Positions 44,861 to 53,965 of a stretch of 64,000 nt of DNA are shown here, one piece after another. Made by a program: the position numbers and the translations under genes. Origin of the DNA: Gluconobacter sp. Gdi. Lineage in GTDB: Bacteria > Pseudomonadota > Alphaproteobacteria > Acetobacterales > Acetobacteraceae. The notes under the pieces are model-generated. The model was given only the letters and a program-made list of their open reading frames with translations. It was not told the DNA's origin and ran no database searches. Each line of letters begins with the position of its first letter. The first letter of the stretch is position 1. Where the stretch lies: contig NZ_BLJQ01000001.1 in NCBI RefSeq assembly GCF_014132155.1, forward strand, positions 186,001-250,000. The letters are read 5' to 3'.

Positions 44861-46237
44861 TCAGCTTTTCTGAGTCTGGATGCCCAGATCTTCCATTTCT
44901 TCATGAACTGCGGACGCTTTGGCGGAAGAGTAAACCTCCATGGCGGAAGCTCCCTTGGGCTGTTGCAAGCGGATGAAGCAGGTGATGACTGCGGCAAGCA
45001 AATACAGTGCTGCGTAGATGTAAACGACGCCCTGCGTGCCGTAGCCAGTAACAAACAGTGTTGCCAGTGCCGGGCCCAGGAAGTTGCTCAGGCCACCGCC
45101 AAGGTTCTGCACGGAAACCGCGGCACCCTTGTGATCGGGCGCAATAGCGGGGAAGATTGCTCCCATGGGCACAAATGCGTTGAGCGTTAAAGCCAGAAAC
45201 AAGGCACCGATAATCGCAGTGAACATGTTGCCCGGCATCAGGTGCGGGATGAAATAGAAGGCAAGGCTTGCCATTGCGCAGCCGACAAAGCCGAACCAAC
45301 GCATCTGACGCAGCCAGCCGATCCGGTCTCCAATAAGGCCCCAGACCACGTTGGTCACAGGCTGAACCAGGAAGAACGCACCATAGATCCGCAGCCATTG
45401 CGGCATGGTAAAGCCAACTTCCGGAGACGTGTAGAACAGCGGCATGATGACCGGAAAGCCGAAGAGAGACAGATTGCAGATGACGCGCGTGATGAGTGCC
45501 AATGCAATATCGCGGTTCTCAACAATCAGCGTCAGGCTGCGGCTGATCTCGATCAGCTGTTCCTTGACTGATACCTTGGCTGCCAGTGGCTTGGCTTCAG
45601 AGGGATCTTCGCGGATGGTCAGGCAAGCCAGTGCGCCGCCAGCCAGAACCCAGGCCAAAGACATCCACAGGGTCGGCATGAATCCGAAAGCGGGGATGGT
45701 CCAGCTTGGTAGGAAGGACGCGATGATGCCGTAACCCAGCGTGAACATCGACCAGACCCAGCCGATGGCAGAGGCCAGACGATGATCGGGGGTTTTCTGG
45801 ACGATCCAGAAGAAGAACGCATAGAAGAACAGCGGGTATGCGAAGCCGCGCAGACCATAGAACAGCATCATCATCGGGAAGGAGTGCTGTCCGAGGCCGA
45901 GTCCGAGGAACGCGACGTGGCACAGTGCCCACCAGATGGTGCCGATCGCCATAATGCGGCGTGCGCCATAAACTTCTGCCAGCACGCCAGACAGCCAGCT
46001 CGAAATGGCGGCTGTTGCACCGTAAATGGTGAAGAGCATTCCTGCCTGTTTGGGCGTAAAGCCGATCTGCGTGACGTATTTGGCAAGGAACGCAACTTCG
46101 ATGCCGTCGCCCGTCATGTACAGGGCAACAGCGATATAACCCCACAGCAGCATCACCGGCATGCCCCAGAGGATGCGGGATTTGGTGATGACTGCTTGAT
46201 GGGGTGGAGAAAGCTCTGTGGCACTCATGAATGTCAT
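44861..46237 (-). CDS. MFS transporter, polyol (arabinitol/ribitol) permease-like
   Basis: The 458-residue protein has 12 hydrophobic segments with the MFS loop signature G-V-L-A-E-V-Y-G-A-R-R near residue 85. The overall pattern (YVTQIGFTPKQAGMLFTIYGA, GLRGFAYPLFFYAFFFWI) resembles the DalT/RbtT polyol permeases. Acetic acid bacteria oxidise polyols, so uptake of a pentitol or hexitol is plausible but unproven. ATG 46237 overlaps the stop of a small upstream ORF as ATGA; AGGAAGG lies too close for it but suits the in-frame ATG at 46228. Confidence 0.85.
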   Translation of the reverse strand: MTFMSATELSPPHQAVITKSRILWGMPVMLLWGYIAVALYMTGDGIEVAFLAKYVTQIGFTPKQAGMLFTIYGATAAISSWLSGVLAEVYGARRIMAIGTIWWALCHVAFLGLGLGQHSFPMMMLFYGLRGFAYPLFFYAFFFWIVQKTPDHRLASAIGWVWSMFTLGYGIIASFLPSWTIPAFGFMPTLWMSLAWVLAGGALACLTIREDPSEAKPLAAKVSVKEQLIEISRSLTLIVENRDIALALITRVICNLSLFGFPVIMPLFYTSPEVGFTMPQWLRIYGAFFLVQPVTNVVWGLIGDRIGWLRQMRWFGFVGCAMASLAFYFIPHLMPGNMFTAIIGALFLALTLNAFVPMGAIFPAIAPDHKGAAVSVQNLGGGLSNFLGPALATLFVTGYGTQGVVYIYAALYLLAAVITCFIRLQQPKGASAMEVYSSAKASAVHEEMEDLGIQTQKS

Positions 46238-46446
46238 GCCTTCCTGAGGGAAAGGGAGGATGGAGTGTCTTCACACGGCAACGGTGGCAGGTCGGTGCTT
46301 TCCAGTGGGGCTCGCAATGTGACAAGCCCGGGAGAAGCCAGTCCAAGAAATTGCGCTTCGATACCACTGAACACACCTGCCGAGCGTGATGCGGGCGGCA
46401 GGATGTTAAAACGTTTAGCGATAAAGATAGGCTCTTTTCTGAACAT
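46234..46446 (-). CDS. Small ORF translationally coupled to the MFS gene
   Basis: A 70-residue frame begins at ATG 46446, preceded by an excellent ribosome-binding site (AAGGAG, 6-nt spacing). Its TGA (46236-46234) overlaps the MFS start codon as ATGA. The protein is basic at the N-terminus (MFRKEPIFIAKRF) and otherwise without motif. It could be a leader peptide regulating the transporter or a small accessory protein. The strong ribosome-binding site argues against chance. Confidence 0.55.
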   Translation of the reverse strand: MFRKEPIFIAKRFNILPPASRSAGVFSGIEAQFLGLASPGLVTLRAPLESTDLPPLPCEDTPSSLSLRKA

Positions 46447-46617
46447 GGCGAACTCCTTTGACAGCGGGAATGTGTGTTCGGGTTGTCGTTCGGAGGCCGG
46501 CAATCCTTTTCTCTTCATGTCATTCTCGTCGGAGACGTTCTGGCATGAGGAGAACGGGGCAGGCATGCCTGCAGGAAAGCCGTTACCGATAACCGTGTGA
46601 GTACGATCGCAGAAACG

Positions 46618-46657
46618 ATAACATGAATCTGTTATATTCAAATAGTATTTGTGTTAT
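46618..46657. promoter_or_regulatory. Palindromic operator candidates upstream of the MFS operon
   Basis: Two perfect palindromes lie in an AT-rich stretch: ATAACA-N6-TGTTAT (46618-46635) and CAAATA-G-TATTTG (46639-46651). A further TGTTAT follows at 46652. This is the obvious promoter/operator region for the small ORF and the MFS permease; no regulator gene is adjacent. Confidence 0.5.
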
Positions 46658-46697
46658 TTTTTATGCCAACAAAGCATGATCTGGTGTGACTATCTCG

Positions 46698-47276
46698 TTA
46701 GAAGAGCTCAACAAGCGCAACGCCTGCAACGATCACCACAAGAAGAATCAGCAAAATCACTGTCAGGCGTTTTTCGATGAACTCACGCACAGGTTCCCCA
46801 AAGGCTTTGAGAAGGGCGGCTTCCAGGAAAAAACGTGCCCCGCGCGTTGTGATGCTGGCAGCGATGAACGGCAGCAGCGGGAAGTGTGCCGCGCCTGCAG
46901 CCAGTGTGACGAATTTGTAGGGGAGAGGTGTGAGGCCCTTCCCTAAAATGATCCATATGCCATATCGGCGGAACAGGTCTTCCAACGCCAGAATGCGCCC
47001 ATCTGCGTGATAAAAATGGGCGATGGGCATACCGATATGCTTCATCAGGAAAGCGCCGAGCAGCCATCCGATCACGCCACCTATTACGCTAGAAACAGTA
47101 CAGACTGTTGCAAGAAACCAGGCCCTGTCCTGTCGCGTCAGGATCATGGGAACGAGCATCAGGTCAACGGGGATTGGGAAGACCGACGCTTCTGCCATGG
47201 CGATAATGATAAGCCACCATACGGCTTTGGGTGAGGCAGCAAGGTCGGTGATGCGACGATAGAGGGAATGGATCAC
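46698..47276 (-). CDS. YqaA/VTT-domain inner-membrane protein
   Basis: The 192-residue polytopic membrane protein has a DedA-like (VTT/SNARE-associated) pattern. EASVFPIPVDLMLVPMIL is the re-entrant segment, then GWLLGAFLMKHIG and a Gly/Arg motif LGKGLTPLPYKFVTLAAGAA. The YqaA group is related to DedA flippases for lipid carriers, but its substrate is not known. It lies divergent from cytochrome b561. Confidence 0.85.
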   Translation of the reverse strand: MIHSLYRRITDLAASPKAVWWLIIIAMAEASVFPIPVDLMLVPMILTRQDRAWFLATVCTVSSVIGGVIGWLLGAFLMKHIGMPIAHFYHADGRILALEDLFRRYGIWIILGKGLTPLPYKFVTLAAGAAHFPLLPFIAASITTRGARFFLEAALLKAFGEPVREFIEKRLTVILLILLVVIVAGVALVELF

Positions 47277-47401
47277 GGTCTGGTCCTGTGGAGGAATATC
47301 CGGTCTTCCTATCCTTCTCTGTCACTGAATGAAAATTCATTGCTTCGGAAAACAGGGTAAAGGAAGCACAAAGCTCTTCCTTTTCTGAAAATGGATCCCC
47401 T

Positions 47402-47932
47402 GTGCCCCAACGTTACTCTCTTCTGGCCCGCCTGTTTCACTGGGGCATGGCTGCTATCATTATCCCGGTCTGGATGATTGGATTCTATGCGGGGCGCCTG
47501 TTGCCGCGTGGGGCTTCTCCTTTGAAGGGAGAACTGCTTTCCATTCACAAGGAGATCGCATCGACAGTTGTAATCCTTGTTGTTCTCAGAATGGCCTGGC
47601 GCGCAACACATCGGCCGCCAGCATTACCTGACACTATTCCGGAAGAGCAGCGCATTGCGGCGCGCGTGCTTCAGGGATGCCTTTATCTACTGATGCTGAC
47701 TACGCCTCTTACGGGGTGGCTGATGGCCTCTGCTCACGGTGCGCCAGTCCAGATGCTGTGGACGGTGCACCTGCCGGCGCTCATTCAGAAAACTGCGCTG
47801 TTCGCGCCGATCCTGGGTGTCATGCACCAGTTTTCTGCCTGGATTCTTGGTGTTCTGATTGCCGGGCATTGTGTGGCGGCGCTGATGCACCGTTTTTCCC
47901 GGCGGGATCAGGTCATGGATATGATGCTCTGA
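47402..47932 (+). CDS. Cytochrome b561
   Basis: The 176-residue membrane cytochrome has four helices and conserved His residues. FHWGMA (H13), SIHKEI, MHQFSAW and GHCVAALMH supply the two heme ligand pairs. Members accept electrons from quinol or superoxide in the membrane. The GTG start at 47402 is used because RYSLLARLFHWGMA is the family N-terminus; the ribosome-binding site is weak. Confidence 0.92.
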   Translation: MPQRYSLLARLFHWGMAAIIIPVWMIGFYAGRLLPRGASPLKGELLSIHKEIASTVVILVVLRMAWRATHRPPALPDTIPEEQRIAARVLQGCLYLLMLTTPLTGWLMASAHGAPVQMLWTVHLPALIQKTALFAPILGVMHQFSAWILGVLIAGHCVAALMHRFSRRDQVMDMML

Positions 47933-47934
47933 AT

Positions 47935-47965
47935 AAAAAGGCCTCTGCAGATGTGTGCAGAGGCC
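47935..47965. terminator. Bidirectional terminator between cytochrome b561 and the tricorn-type protease
   Basis: GGCCTCTGCA and TGCAGAGGCC form a 10-bp stem, with an A-run before it on the plus strand that becomes a T-run for the minus-strand protease gene. It may also help end the plus-strand gene. Confidence 0.8.
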
Positions 47966-47979
47966 ATGGACTTTTTGCC

Positions 47980-50900
47980 TTATTGCGGTGAAGCAGGCTG
48001 CTGAACCGGGAAAGGCTCAGCCTTGAGAGCAGGGCGCGGATGATCCGCCATCTGCTTCTTCAGATACGAAACTGCTGCATCAAGCTGTTGATCCTGCCCC
48101 TTGAAGGTGGCGACCGGCATGTTCTCGATCTCGATATCCGGTGAGACACCCTTGTTCTCGACCAGCCAGTGGCCGTTCATGTCGAAATAGGGGTTTTCGG
48201 CTGTCCGGGCATTGCCGTTGTCAATCAGACGGTCACCGTCCGAAAGCCAGACACCGGCGCCTGCTGTGCGTTCCCCAAGGAGCGGAGCAATATGGAGAGA
48301 CTTGATGCCTTGAGAGAAGGTTTCACCGTCCGAGTAGGTCATTTCATCTGAAATCACGATGAGATGGCCCTGAAACGCCTGTTGCATGTCGATGGCCGGA
48401 GCGTTGCCATAGCGGCTCCAGAACATCCAGGACCGGCGCATGAGCTGCGTCAGAACCCAACTGTCAATGTTGCCGCCATTATTGCCGCGGACGTCAACAA
48501 TGAGTCCATCCTTGTCGATATTGGCATAGAACTCGCGGGCGAATGCCTCCATGTCATCGCCGACCATGGCTTGCAGATGCAGATAGCCAATGCGTCCATG
48601 GCTGGCACGATCTACAAGATCAGCACGGCTGACTTCCCAGTCCCGTGCGCGCAAGGACTTCTGCTTGCGCCAGCTTACGGCTGTCACGACTGTTTTGTGT
48701 TCTTTGCCATTGCGCAGAAGGGTCAGGAGAACCTGTTTCCCAGCCTGATTGGCCAGAAGCGTAGAAAGGTCGGGCTCGTCGGCTGCGGATTGTCCGTTCA
48801 CGGCAACAATCAGATCTCCGTCCTGCGCATCAACGCCCGAAGCAGCCAATGGAGACTGCTGATCCGGTAGATCGCAGTCTCCTCTATAAATATGTGTGAT
48901 GCGGAAGCCTTTTGCTTCGCGGGTAATCTGTGCACCCAGTCCGGCAATCAGGTTCGCAGCCGGGTCTTCGAGGCTTTGTGCCGGCCGGAGCTGGGAGTGC
49001 ATGGCGCCAATTTCAGCAACCATCTGGCCAAGCAGATCATCCAGATCCGCACGGTCTCCAAGTCGATCCACAAATGGTGCGAAGTGGGCTCGAACGGCTT
49101 TCCAGTCTACGCCATGCAGATCGCGGTCATAATAATGATCACGGTGAAGGCGCCAGGCATCGACAAATTCGTCTGACCATTCCTGAGCAGGGTCGATGCG
49201 CAGTCGTAGTCCCTCAAAGCTGACCGCTTTTCCTGCGACATCATCAGGCTTCTTGGCCCCGACCGGCAGCAGAAGAACTTCGGGCGCCAGCTTCGCGCGA
49301 GGGGCCACGGTCATGATCGTTTTGCCGTCTGCGGAGAGGCTGAAATCTTCAACCTTGGGAGAGAAGGTTTCGATCTTGTGCTCGTTGTTATCGATATGGA
49401 TGGACTTCAGAGGGTTGGCGTCATCGTCCGCACCATCCACGGTGAACAGATAATCGCTGGCGGCTGCCAGCCCGTGATAATCCGCGGCAGGGACGGGAAC
49501 CTGATAGAGACGATCTGCCAATCCGCTCCATTCAAACGCGGGAAGAGGCTTCTTGGGAGCGTCCTTCTTCTCATCTTTCTTGTCGCTCTTTTCCTTGCTG
49601 TCATCATGATCCAGCTCGGTTGGCGCCTGGAAAGGAAAGCGTTCTCCGGCCTGGAGTGCGAGGGCATAGATGCCTGTACGATGTGGAAACGCCGGTCCCA
49701 GATTGCGGTCTCCCCAGGGAGAACCGTTAGCCAGCGAGAATGTGCGATCAGACAGGAACCACAGCCATTTCCCATCTGGGGAGAAGGTTGGGCTATAGGA
49801 TTCGTAACGATCGCTCGTCACCCACTCCGTCCGTCCTGTTTCCGGAGAATACAGGGCAATCTGACGTCGCAGATTGGAGCCGCGCGTGCGTACGAAGGCG
49901 AGGGCCTTTCCGTCTGCCGCCCATGAAAGGGAATCGAAAACGTTCGTACCGTCCTGAGTGGCATCATCAACCAGCTTCTCAGCTTTGCTGGAAAGGTTGA
50001 GCAACCACAGGCGCCCCAGCAGATCCGTATGCGCGGCGTATTTTCCGTCTGGTGAGATTTCGAGAGCGACAGGTTCGGTTGAGGATGGCTGGCTGAGTGC
50101 TTCTCCCTTGCCACTGCCATCTGCCGCAAAACGCCATAGTGCAGATTCTCCGCCAGCATCGCTGAACGCAATGACGGACCTGCCATCCGGCGTCACGCGG
50201 GCGAGGCGCAGGCGGACATTGTCTGGGGTGGGCAGGACGATCAGACGCCTCGGGGAAGCTGCTGCCACGACCGTGTGGCCGCGCATCGTGAAGATAGCGG
50301 CATCGCCTTTGGGAGAAATCGTCTCCGACGTGGTGAAGCGGGTTGGTCGATCCAGCCAGTACGGTGCACGAGGTGCATTGTCCGAGACCAAATTGACGGG
50401 GATCTGGTGGCTCTCGCCTGAGGTCAGATCCAGCGAAAAGAGGTCTGCCCCTTTGCGGAACACAACATGGTCGCCTGAGAGTGATGCTTCCAGAATGCTG
50501 TAATCCGTAAAATGGGTCAGCTGTCGGGCATCTGTCCCGTCTGTGGCGGTACTCCAGAGGTTGTAACGCCCGTTTTCGTCGGAAATTACGATCAGACGAT
50601 CTCGCCACGGCATGGGGCGAATGAGGTTCGCTGTGCGTGTGCCAATACGTTCGGCCTCGGTTCCGGACTGAAGATCAAACCGCCAGAGTTGCGAGAGTGC
50701 TCCTCCACGATAGGCCCGCATATGATCGCCTGTTACCGCGAGCCCGAACCGCACGGCATACAGCCATTTACCGTCCGGGCTAATGGAAGCGTCATTGACG
50801 TTGGCAAGCGGATAGACGTGCTTTACACCTGTTTTCGGATCCAGAGCTGCGACATTATAGCTGTAGTAAGGGCCAGTTGCGTCCGGCATGGAGTATAGGA

Positions 50901-51285
50901 TGCCTGCATGAGCGTCCCACCCTGCGATATGAAGTTTCGGCGCGTTTTCAAACGTCATACGTCGGGGCGTGCCGCCAGAACTTGGCATGATGTAGAGCTC
51001 TGTCGGCCCATCAAAATTCGCCAGAAATGCGATTTCTTTGCCATCGGGGGAGAGGACAGGCTGTGGGTCAACAGCATTGGCGCCATGGGGCGCGCTGGTC
51101 AGGCGCTGGGCTGTGCCTCCCGTCAGGGGCACACTCCAGACTGACTGTTCCGCGCTGAAAAGAACGGTCTGCCCAGTGACTGACGGCTCCCTGAAATAAC
51201 CGGGCTCAGCCTGGGCGGTCAGCCCGTAAGTGCACCCCAGAAGAGCCGCGCATGAGAGAAGGGAACGTCGGAGGGAAAACCGCAT
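47980..51285 (-). CDS. Tricorn-type periplasmic protease (S41 family)
   Basis: The 1101-residue protein has a signal peptide (MRFSLRRSLLSCAALL, then GLTAQA). Two beta-propeller regions follow (repeats of PDGKxIAFxxxxxG, e.g. SPDGKEIAFLANFDG and SPDGKWLWFLSDRTF), then a lysine/aspartate-rich insert, a PDZ domain (about 800-880) and the C-terminal S41 serine-protease domain. The nucleophile Ser is in EMTYSDGETF and the core DVRGNNGGNID is clear. Archaeal tricorn degrades oligopeptides; bacterial relatives with a signal peptide act in the periplasm. It is a stand-alone gene. Confidence 0.93.
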   Translation of the reverse strand: MRFSLRRSLLSCAALLGCTYGLTAQAEPGYFREPSVTGQTVLFSAEQSVWSVPLTGGTAQRLTSAPHGANAVDPQPVLSPDGKEIAFLANFDGPTELYIMPSSGGTPRRMTFENAPKLHIAGWDAHAGILYSMPDATGPYYSYNVAALDPKTGVKHVYPLANVNDASISPDGKWLYAVRFGLAVTGDHMRAYRGGALSQLWRFDLQSGTEAERIGTRTANLIRPMPWRDRLIVISDENGRYNLWSTATDGTDARQLTHFTDYSILEASLSGDHVVFRKGADLFSLDLTSGESHQIPVNLVSDNAPRAPYWLDRPTRFTTSETISPKGDAAIFTMRGHTVVAAASPRRLIVLPTPDNVRLRLARVTPDGRSVIAFSDAGGESALWRFAADGSGKGEALSQPSSTEPVALEISPDGKYAAHTDLLGRLWLLNLSSKAEKLVDDATQDGTNVFDSLSWAADGKALAFVRTRGSNLRRQIALYSPETGRTEWVTSDRYESYSPTFSPDGKWLWFLSDRTFSLANGSPWGDRNLGPAFPHRTGIYALALQAGERFPFQAPTELDHDDSKEKSDKKDEKKDAPKKPLPAFEWSGLADRLYQVPVPAADYHGLAAASDYLFTVDGADDDANPLKSIHIDNNEHKIETFSPKVEDFSLSADGKTIMTVAPRAKLAPEVLLLPVGAKKPDDVAGKAVSFEGLRLRIDPAQEWSDEFVDAWRLHRDHYYDRDLHGVDWKAVRAHFAPFVDRLGDRADLDDLLGQMVAEIGAMHSQLRPAQSLEDPAANLIAGLGAQITREAKGFRITHIYRGDCDLPDQQSPLAASGVDAQDGDLIVAVNGQSAADEPDLSTLLANQAGKQVLLTLLRNGKEHKTVVTAVSWRKQKSLRARDWEVSRADLVDRASHGRIGYLHLQAMVGDDMEAFAREFYANIDKDGLIVDVRGNNGGNIDSWVLTQLMRRSWMFWSRYGNAPAIDMQQAFQGHLIVISDEMTYSDGETFSQGIKSLHIAPLLGERTAGAGVWLSDGDRLIDNGNARTAENPYFDMNGHWLVENKGVSPDIEIENMPVATFKGQDQQLDAAVSYLKKQMADHPRPALKAEPFPVQQPASPQ

Positions 51286-51380
51286 GATGTGAAGGACTTC
51301 TTATATGAAAATATCCTTCGATGATGCTGCGGTTTCATATCGCCGTCGAGATGGCAGGTGCGTTTTGAAGGTGGGAAAAC

Positions 51381-51410
51381 AAAAAACGCCAGCCCGGGAC
51401 GGGCTGGCGC
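51381..51410 (-). terminator. Intrinsic terminator of the Hint-domain gene
   Basis: On the minus strand GCGCCAGCCC, loop GTC, GGGCTGGCG and a TTTTTTG run form a strong terminator 25 nt after the stop codon at 51437. Confidence 0.88.
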
Positions 51411-51436
51411 TTCGTGATCTGCCGTGAAGAAGCGGA

Positions 51437-53143
51437 TCAGGCTGTCAGGGCCGTCACCTTATCTTCTGTCGCCAGCACGTAGGAACTGTTGGACAGGATC
51501 TGCACACCCAGCATGGCAATGCTATGGGAAGCGCGGTTCGGGATCTGGATCTCAGCGTTCCCTGTGGTCCAGCGAGACGCCTTGCCTTCCTGTACGCTCC
51601 AGCCAGCAAGCTCGCTTTCCGTCAGGTGAGCAGAAAGCGCAGAGGTGCTGCCAGCATCATAAAGAGCAATATGGCCAACGAGCACGCCAAGCTGACGGCG
51701 GTCATCAACGAACGGACCGACAATGTCGGACGGACGGCTGGTGCGGGACATCAGACGTACGGAGTGGACATTCTGCGGAAGCATGAACATGGCGTAGCCA
51801 TTGGTTTCACGCATCTTGCGAATGACGGTTCCGTCTTCCGTCATGAGGTGCAGGTCTGCATCCTCTGTCAGGACCGTGTCGGCGACAACGGATTCAAGGC
51901 CGGCCATGTCTGCGCGCGCTGCGATGTCGCGGAACAGAGGCTCTACCGCTGCACGATCCGTCGTCAGAGGTGCGGCGGCATTGTCGGCCCAGTTCTTGAC
52001 GTTGCTACCAATGCTGAAGACGTTTCCGTCCTGCTGGAAGCTGCCACGGTTTCCGGTGTCCAGGAAGCTCTCGGTGAGCAGGCCATTTGCCATGATGACC
52101 GAGTGATCTGCCGTCTCGATGTGGAAGTAATCGTATGACGTGATGCTCAGGTCGTAATGGATGGAACGACCGTTCACCAGCATGCGAGCCGGAATAAACT
52201 TCCCATTAAGGAACAGGCAATGCTCCGGGGTTACCAGCAGGTCCGTGTGGGGTACGCCGGATGCGATGGCATCTTTCATGATGCGAACCGGGTATCCCGC
52301 TTCGTCAGCAGGAGCGCCAGCATGAACCGTCATGTGACGATGGCCGGCCCATGTGACAGGACGAATTTCCTCACGGCCATTAACATATACGGCCACATTG
52401 TCGCCAAACCGCAGCGCCTCGACAGCAACTTCACCTTCCTGGGTGCGGATCAGGGAGCCCGTCAAAAAGCACGTTAGGGTTGAATCGTTGCCGGTGCTTG
52501 AAGAGCTGAAATCTGCAGCCTTGTAGTAGTTCCCTTGTGGGTTCTTGGCAGTGTTAAGAGTGCTGAGAGTCTGACCGTTGCTATTTGTGACCTTAACAAC
52601 GCCGTTTCCTGCATCAACAAGTTTCACAGCGCCATATGAATTCACGAAGGTGATCTTGTCGCCGGGCGCAACATTGCTGAAGCTCACGTTCGTAGCATAT
52701 GCGTTGACTGTTACGGCACTCCCTGCCTCCGGGGCCCCGAACTCAAACGTCAGCGGGCCGGAAGCACTGTAAGCGTTGGTGTTCGTGAAGGAGCCACCAT
52801 CTACCTTGATAGTACCAGCAGGTAGGGTGCTGTTATTCATCTTGAAGTTGGTACCAGTGGCGATAACCAGCTTCGCGGCACTGCCGATTGTGAGGCCCTG
52901 AACCTCCACATTTTGGTTATTGTCTAGCGTAACGGTACCATGGATGGTGAGACTGTTCACGGCCGTGGTGGGGTGACCAGTAACGATGGTTTCCTGACCA
53001 TCTGTTCCAATATCACCGCCGCTTTGGGGAATGTTTGACCAGTCTATTGTATTAGACACGATATTTTTTTTCCAATCAAAAAAGGATGCTTGTTTTGCCG
53101 TATCAGCGACTTGATGCGCTGAGAGGTCATGACTTATTTGCAT
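51437..53143 (-). CDS. Hint (hedgehog/intein)-domain protein with beta-rich N-terminus
   Basis: The 568-residue protein has an N-terminal region (about 45-215) of Asn/Thr/Gly-rich beta-strand sequence that looks like an adhesin or beta-helix passenger. A Hint domain begins at Cys226 (TCFLTGSLIRT, then AVEALRFGD), followed by the T-x-x-H motif TPEHC near residue 305 and FHIETADHSVIMANGLLTES. Such proteins are abundant in Acetobacteraceae; Hint domains can self-cleave. About 210 residues of unknown C-terminal sequence follow. ATG 53143 is used; no good ribosome-binding site is seen. Confidence 0.88.
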   Translation of the reverse strand: MQISHDLSAHQVADTAKQASFFDWKKNIVSNTIDWSNIPQSGGDIGTDGQETIVTGHPTTAVNSLTIHGTVTLDNNQNVEVQGLTIGSAAKLVIATGTNFKMNNSTLPAGTIKVDGGSFTNTNAYSASGPLTFEFGAPEAGSAVTVNAYATNVSFSNVAPGDKITFVNSYGAVKLVDAGNGVVKVTNSNGQTLSTLNTAKNPQGNYYKAADFSSSSTGNDSTLTCFLTGSLIRTQEGEVAVEALRFGDNVAVYVNGREEIRPVTWAGHRHMTVHAGAPADEAGYPVRIMKDAIASGVPHTDLLVTPEHCLFLNGKFIPARMLVNGRSIHYDLSITSYDYFHIETADHSVIMANGLLTESFLDTGNRGSFQQDGNVFSIGSNVKNWADNAAAPLTTDRAAVEPLFRDIAARADMAGLESVVADTVLTEDADLHLMTEDGTVIRKMRETNGYAMFMLPQNVHSVRLMSRTSRPSDIVGPFVDDRRQLGVLVGHIALYDAGSTSALSAHLTESELAGWSVQEGKASRWTTGNAEIQIPNRASHSIAMLGVQILSNSSYVLATEDKVTALTA

Positions 53144-53299
53144 CAATAAGTTGGAACAAAACTAACAGTCAATAATGATTTGAAAAATTCTAACAGTATG
53201 TAATGGACCGGAGGCGGCACTATGGATCGCCCGTTGAGACTCTTGCGACGCCTCAAGCGAAAAAAACTCAATTAAATAAGGAAATTAACGTATTAAAAA

Positions 53300-53965
53300 T
53301 CAGCCAACCGCAGATTTGAGGCCATAGCCTGCTGCGAGTGGGCAAAGTGGCAGCATTGCAAACAGGCATGCTCCCAGAAGGTCGAATCCGGCGCTTGATG
53401 ATGCACCAAGCTGCCCGGCATAGGACGAAGCCGCACCGAAAATCAGTACTGGCGTTGCGAGAGGCAGAACAAGAAGTGGCAAAAGAACGCCACCACGACG
53501 CGCCCCCAACACGATTGAGGCGGCCATGCCACCCATCAGGGACAGGCACATCGTTCCAAGCATCAGCCCGAACAAAAGAAGCGGGAGTTCGCTCCCTTTT
53601 ACGCCCAGCATGATGCCAAGCGGGATAGCTGCAACAAGAAGAGGCAGGCCAGTTGTCAGCCAGTGAGCAATCATTTTAGCAAATGCAACGGCATACGCTG
53701 GAAGGCCCGTGAGCATCAGCAGATCCAGTGAGCCATCTTCCAGTTCGGAGCCGAAAAGTCTGTCCAGCGGGAGCAGCGATGCGAGCAGTGCACAGACCCA
53801 GATGATGCCCGGCCCCATATGACGCAACAGATCTGGTGAGGGACCAAGGGCCAGAGGGAAAAGGCTGCCACACAATATAAAGAAGAGCAGGGACGCGAGC
53901 GTATCCGCCCCAAACCGATAGGCAAGTCGCAGGTCACGGTCGATCAGGGCAAAGAAAGCGGTCAT
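53300..53965 (-). CDS. ccmB: Heme exporter subunit CcmB
   Basis: The 221-residue inner-membrane permease has six hydrophobic segments and the CcmB N-terminus (FFALIDRDLRLAYR, then LFFILCGSLFPLALG). PLDRLFGSELEDGSLDLL is also family-typical. With CcmA it forms the ABC part of cytochrome c maturation system I. ATG 53965 overlaps the ccmA stop as ATGA. The remaining ccm genes are not in the window. The region 53147-53299 beyond its stop has no recognisable feature. Confidence 0.94.
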   Translation of the reverse strand: MTAFFALIDRDLRLAYRFGADTLASLLFFILCGSLFPLALGPSPDLLRHMGPGIIWVCALLASLLPLDRLFGSELEDGSLDLLMLTGLPAYAVAFAKMIAHWLTTGLPLLVAAIPLGIMLGVKGSELPLLLFGLMLGTMCLSLMGGMAASIVLGARRGGVLLPLLVLPLATPVLIFGAASSYAGQLGASSSAGFDLLGACLFAMLPLCPLAAGYGLKSAVG

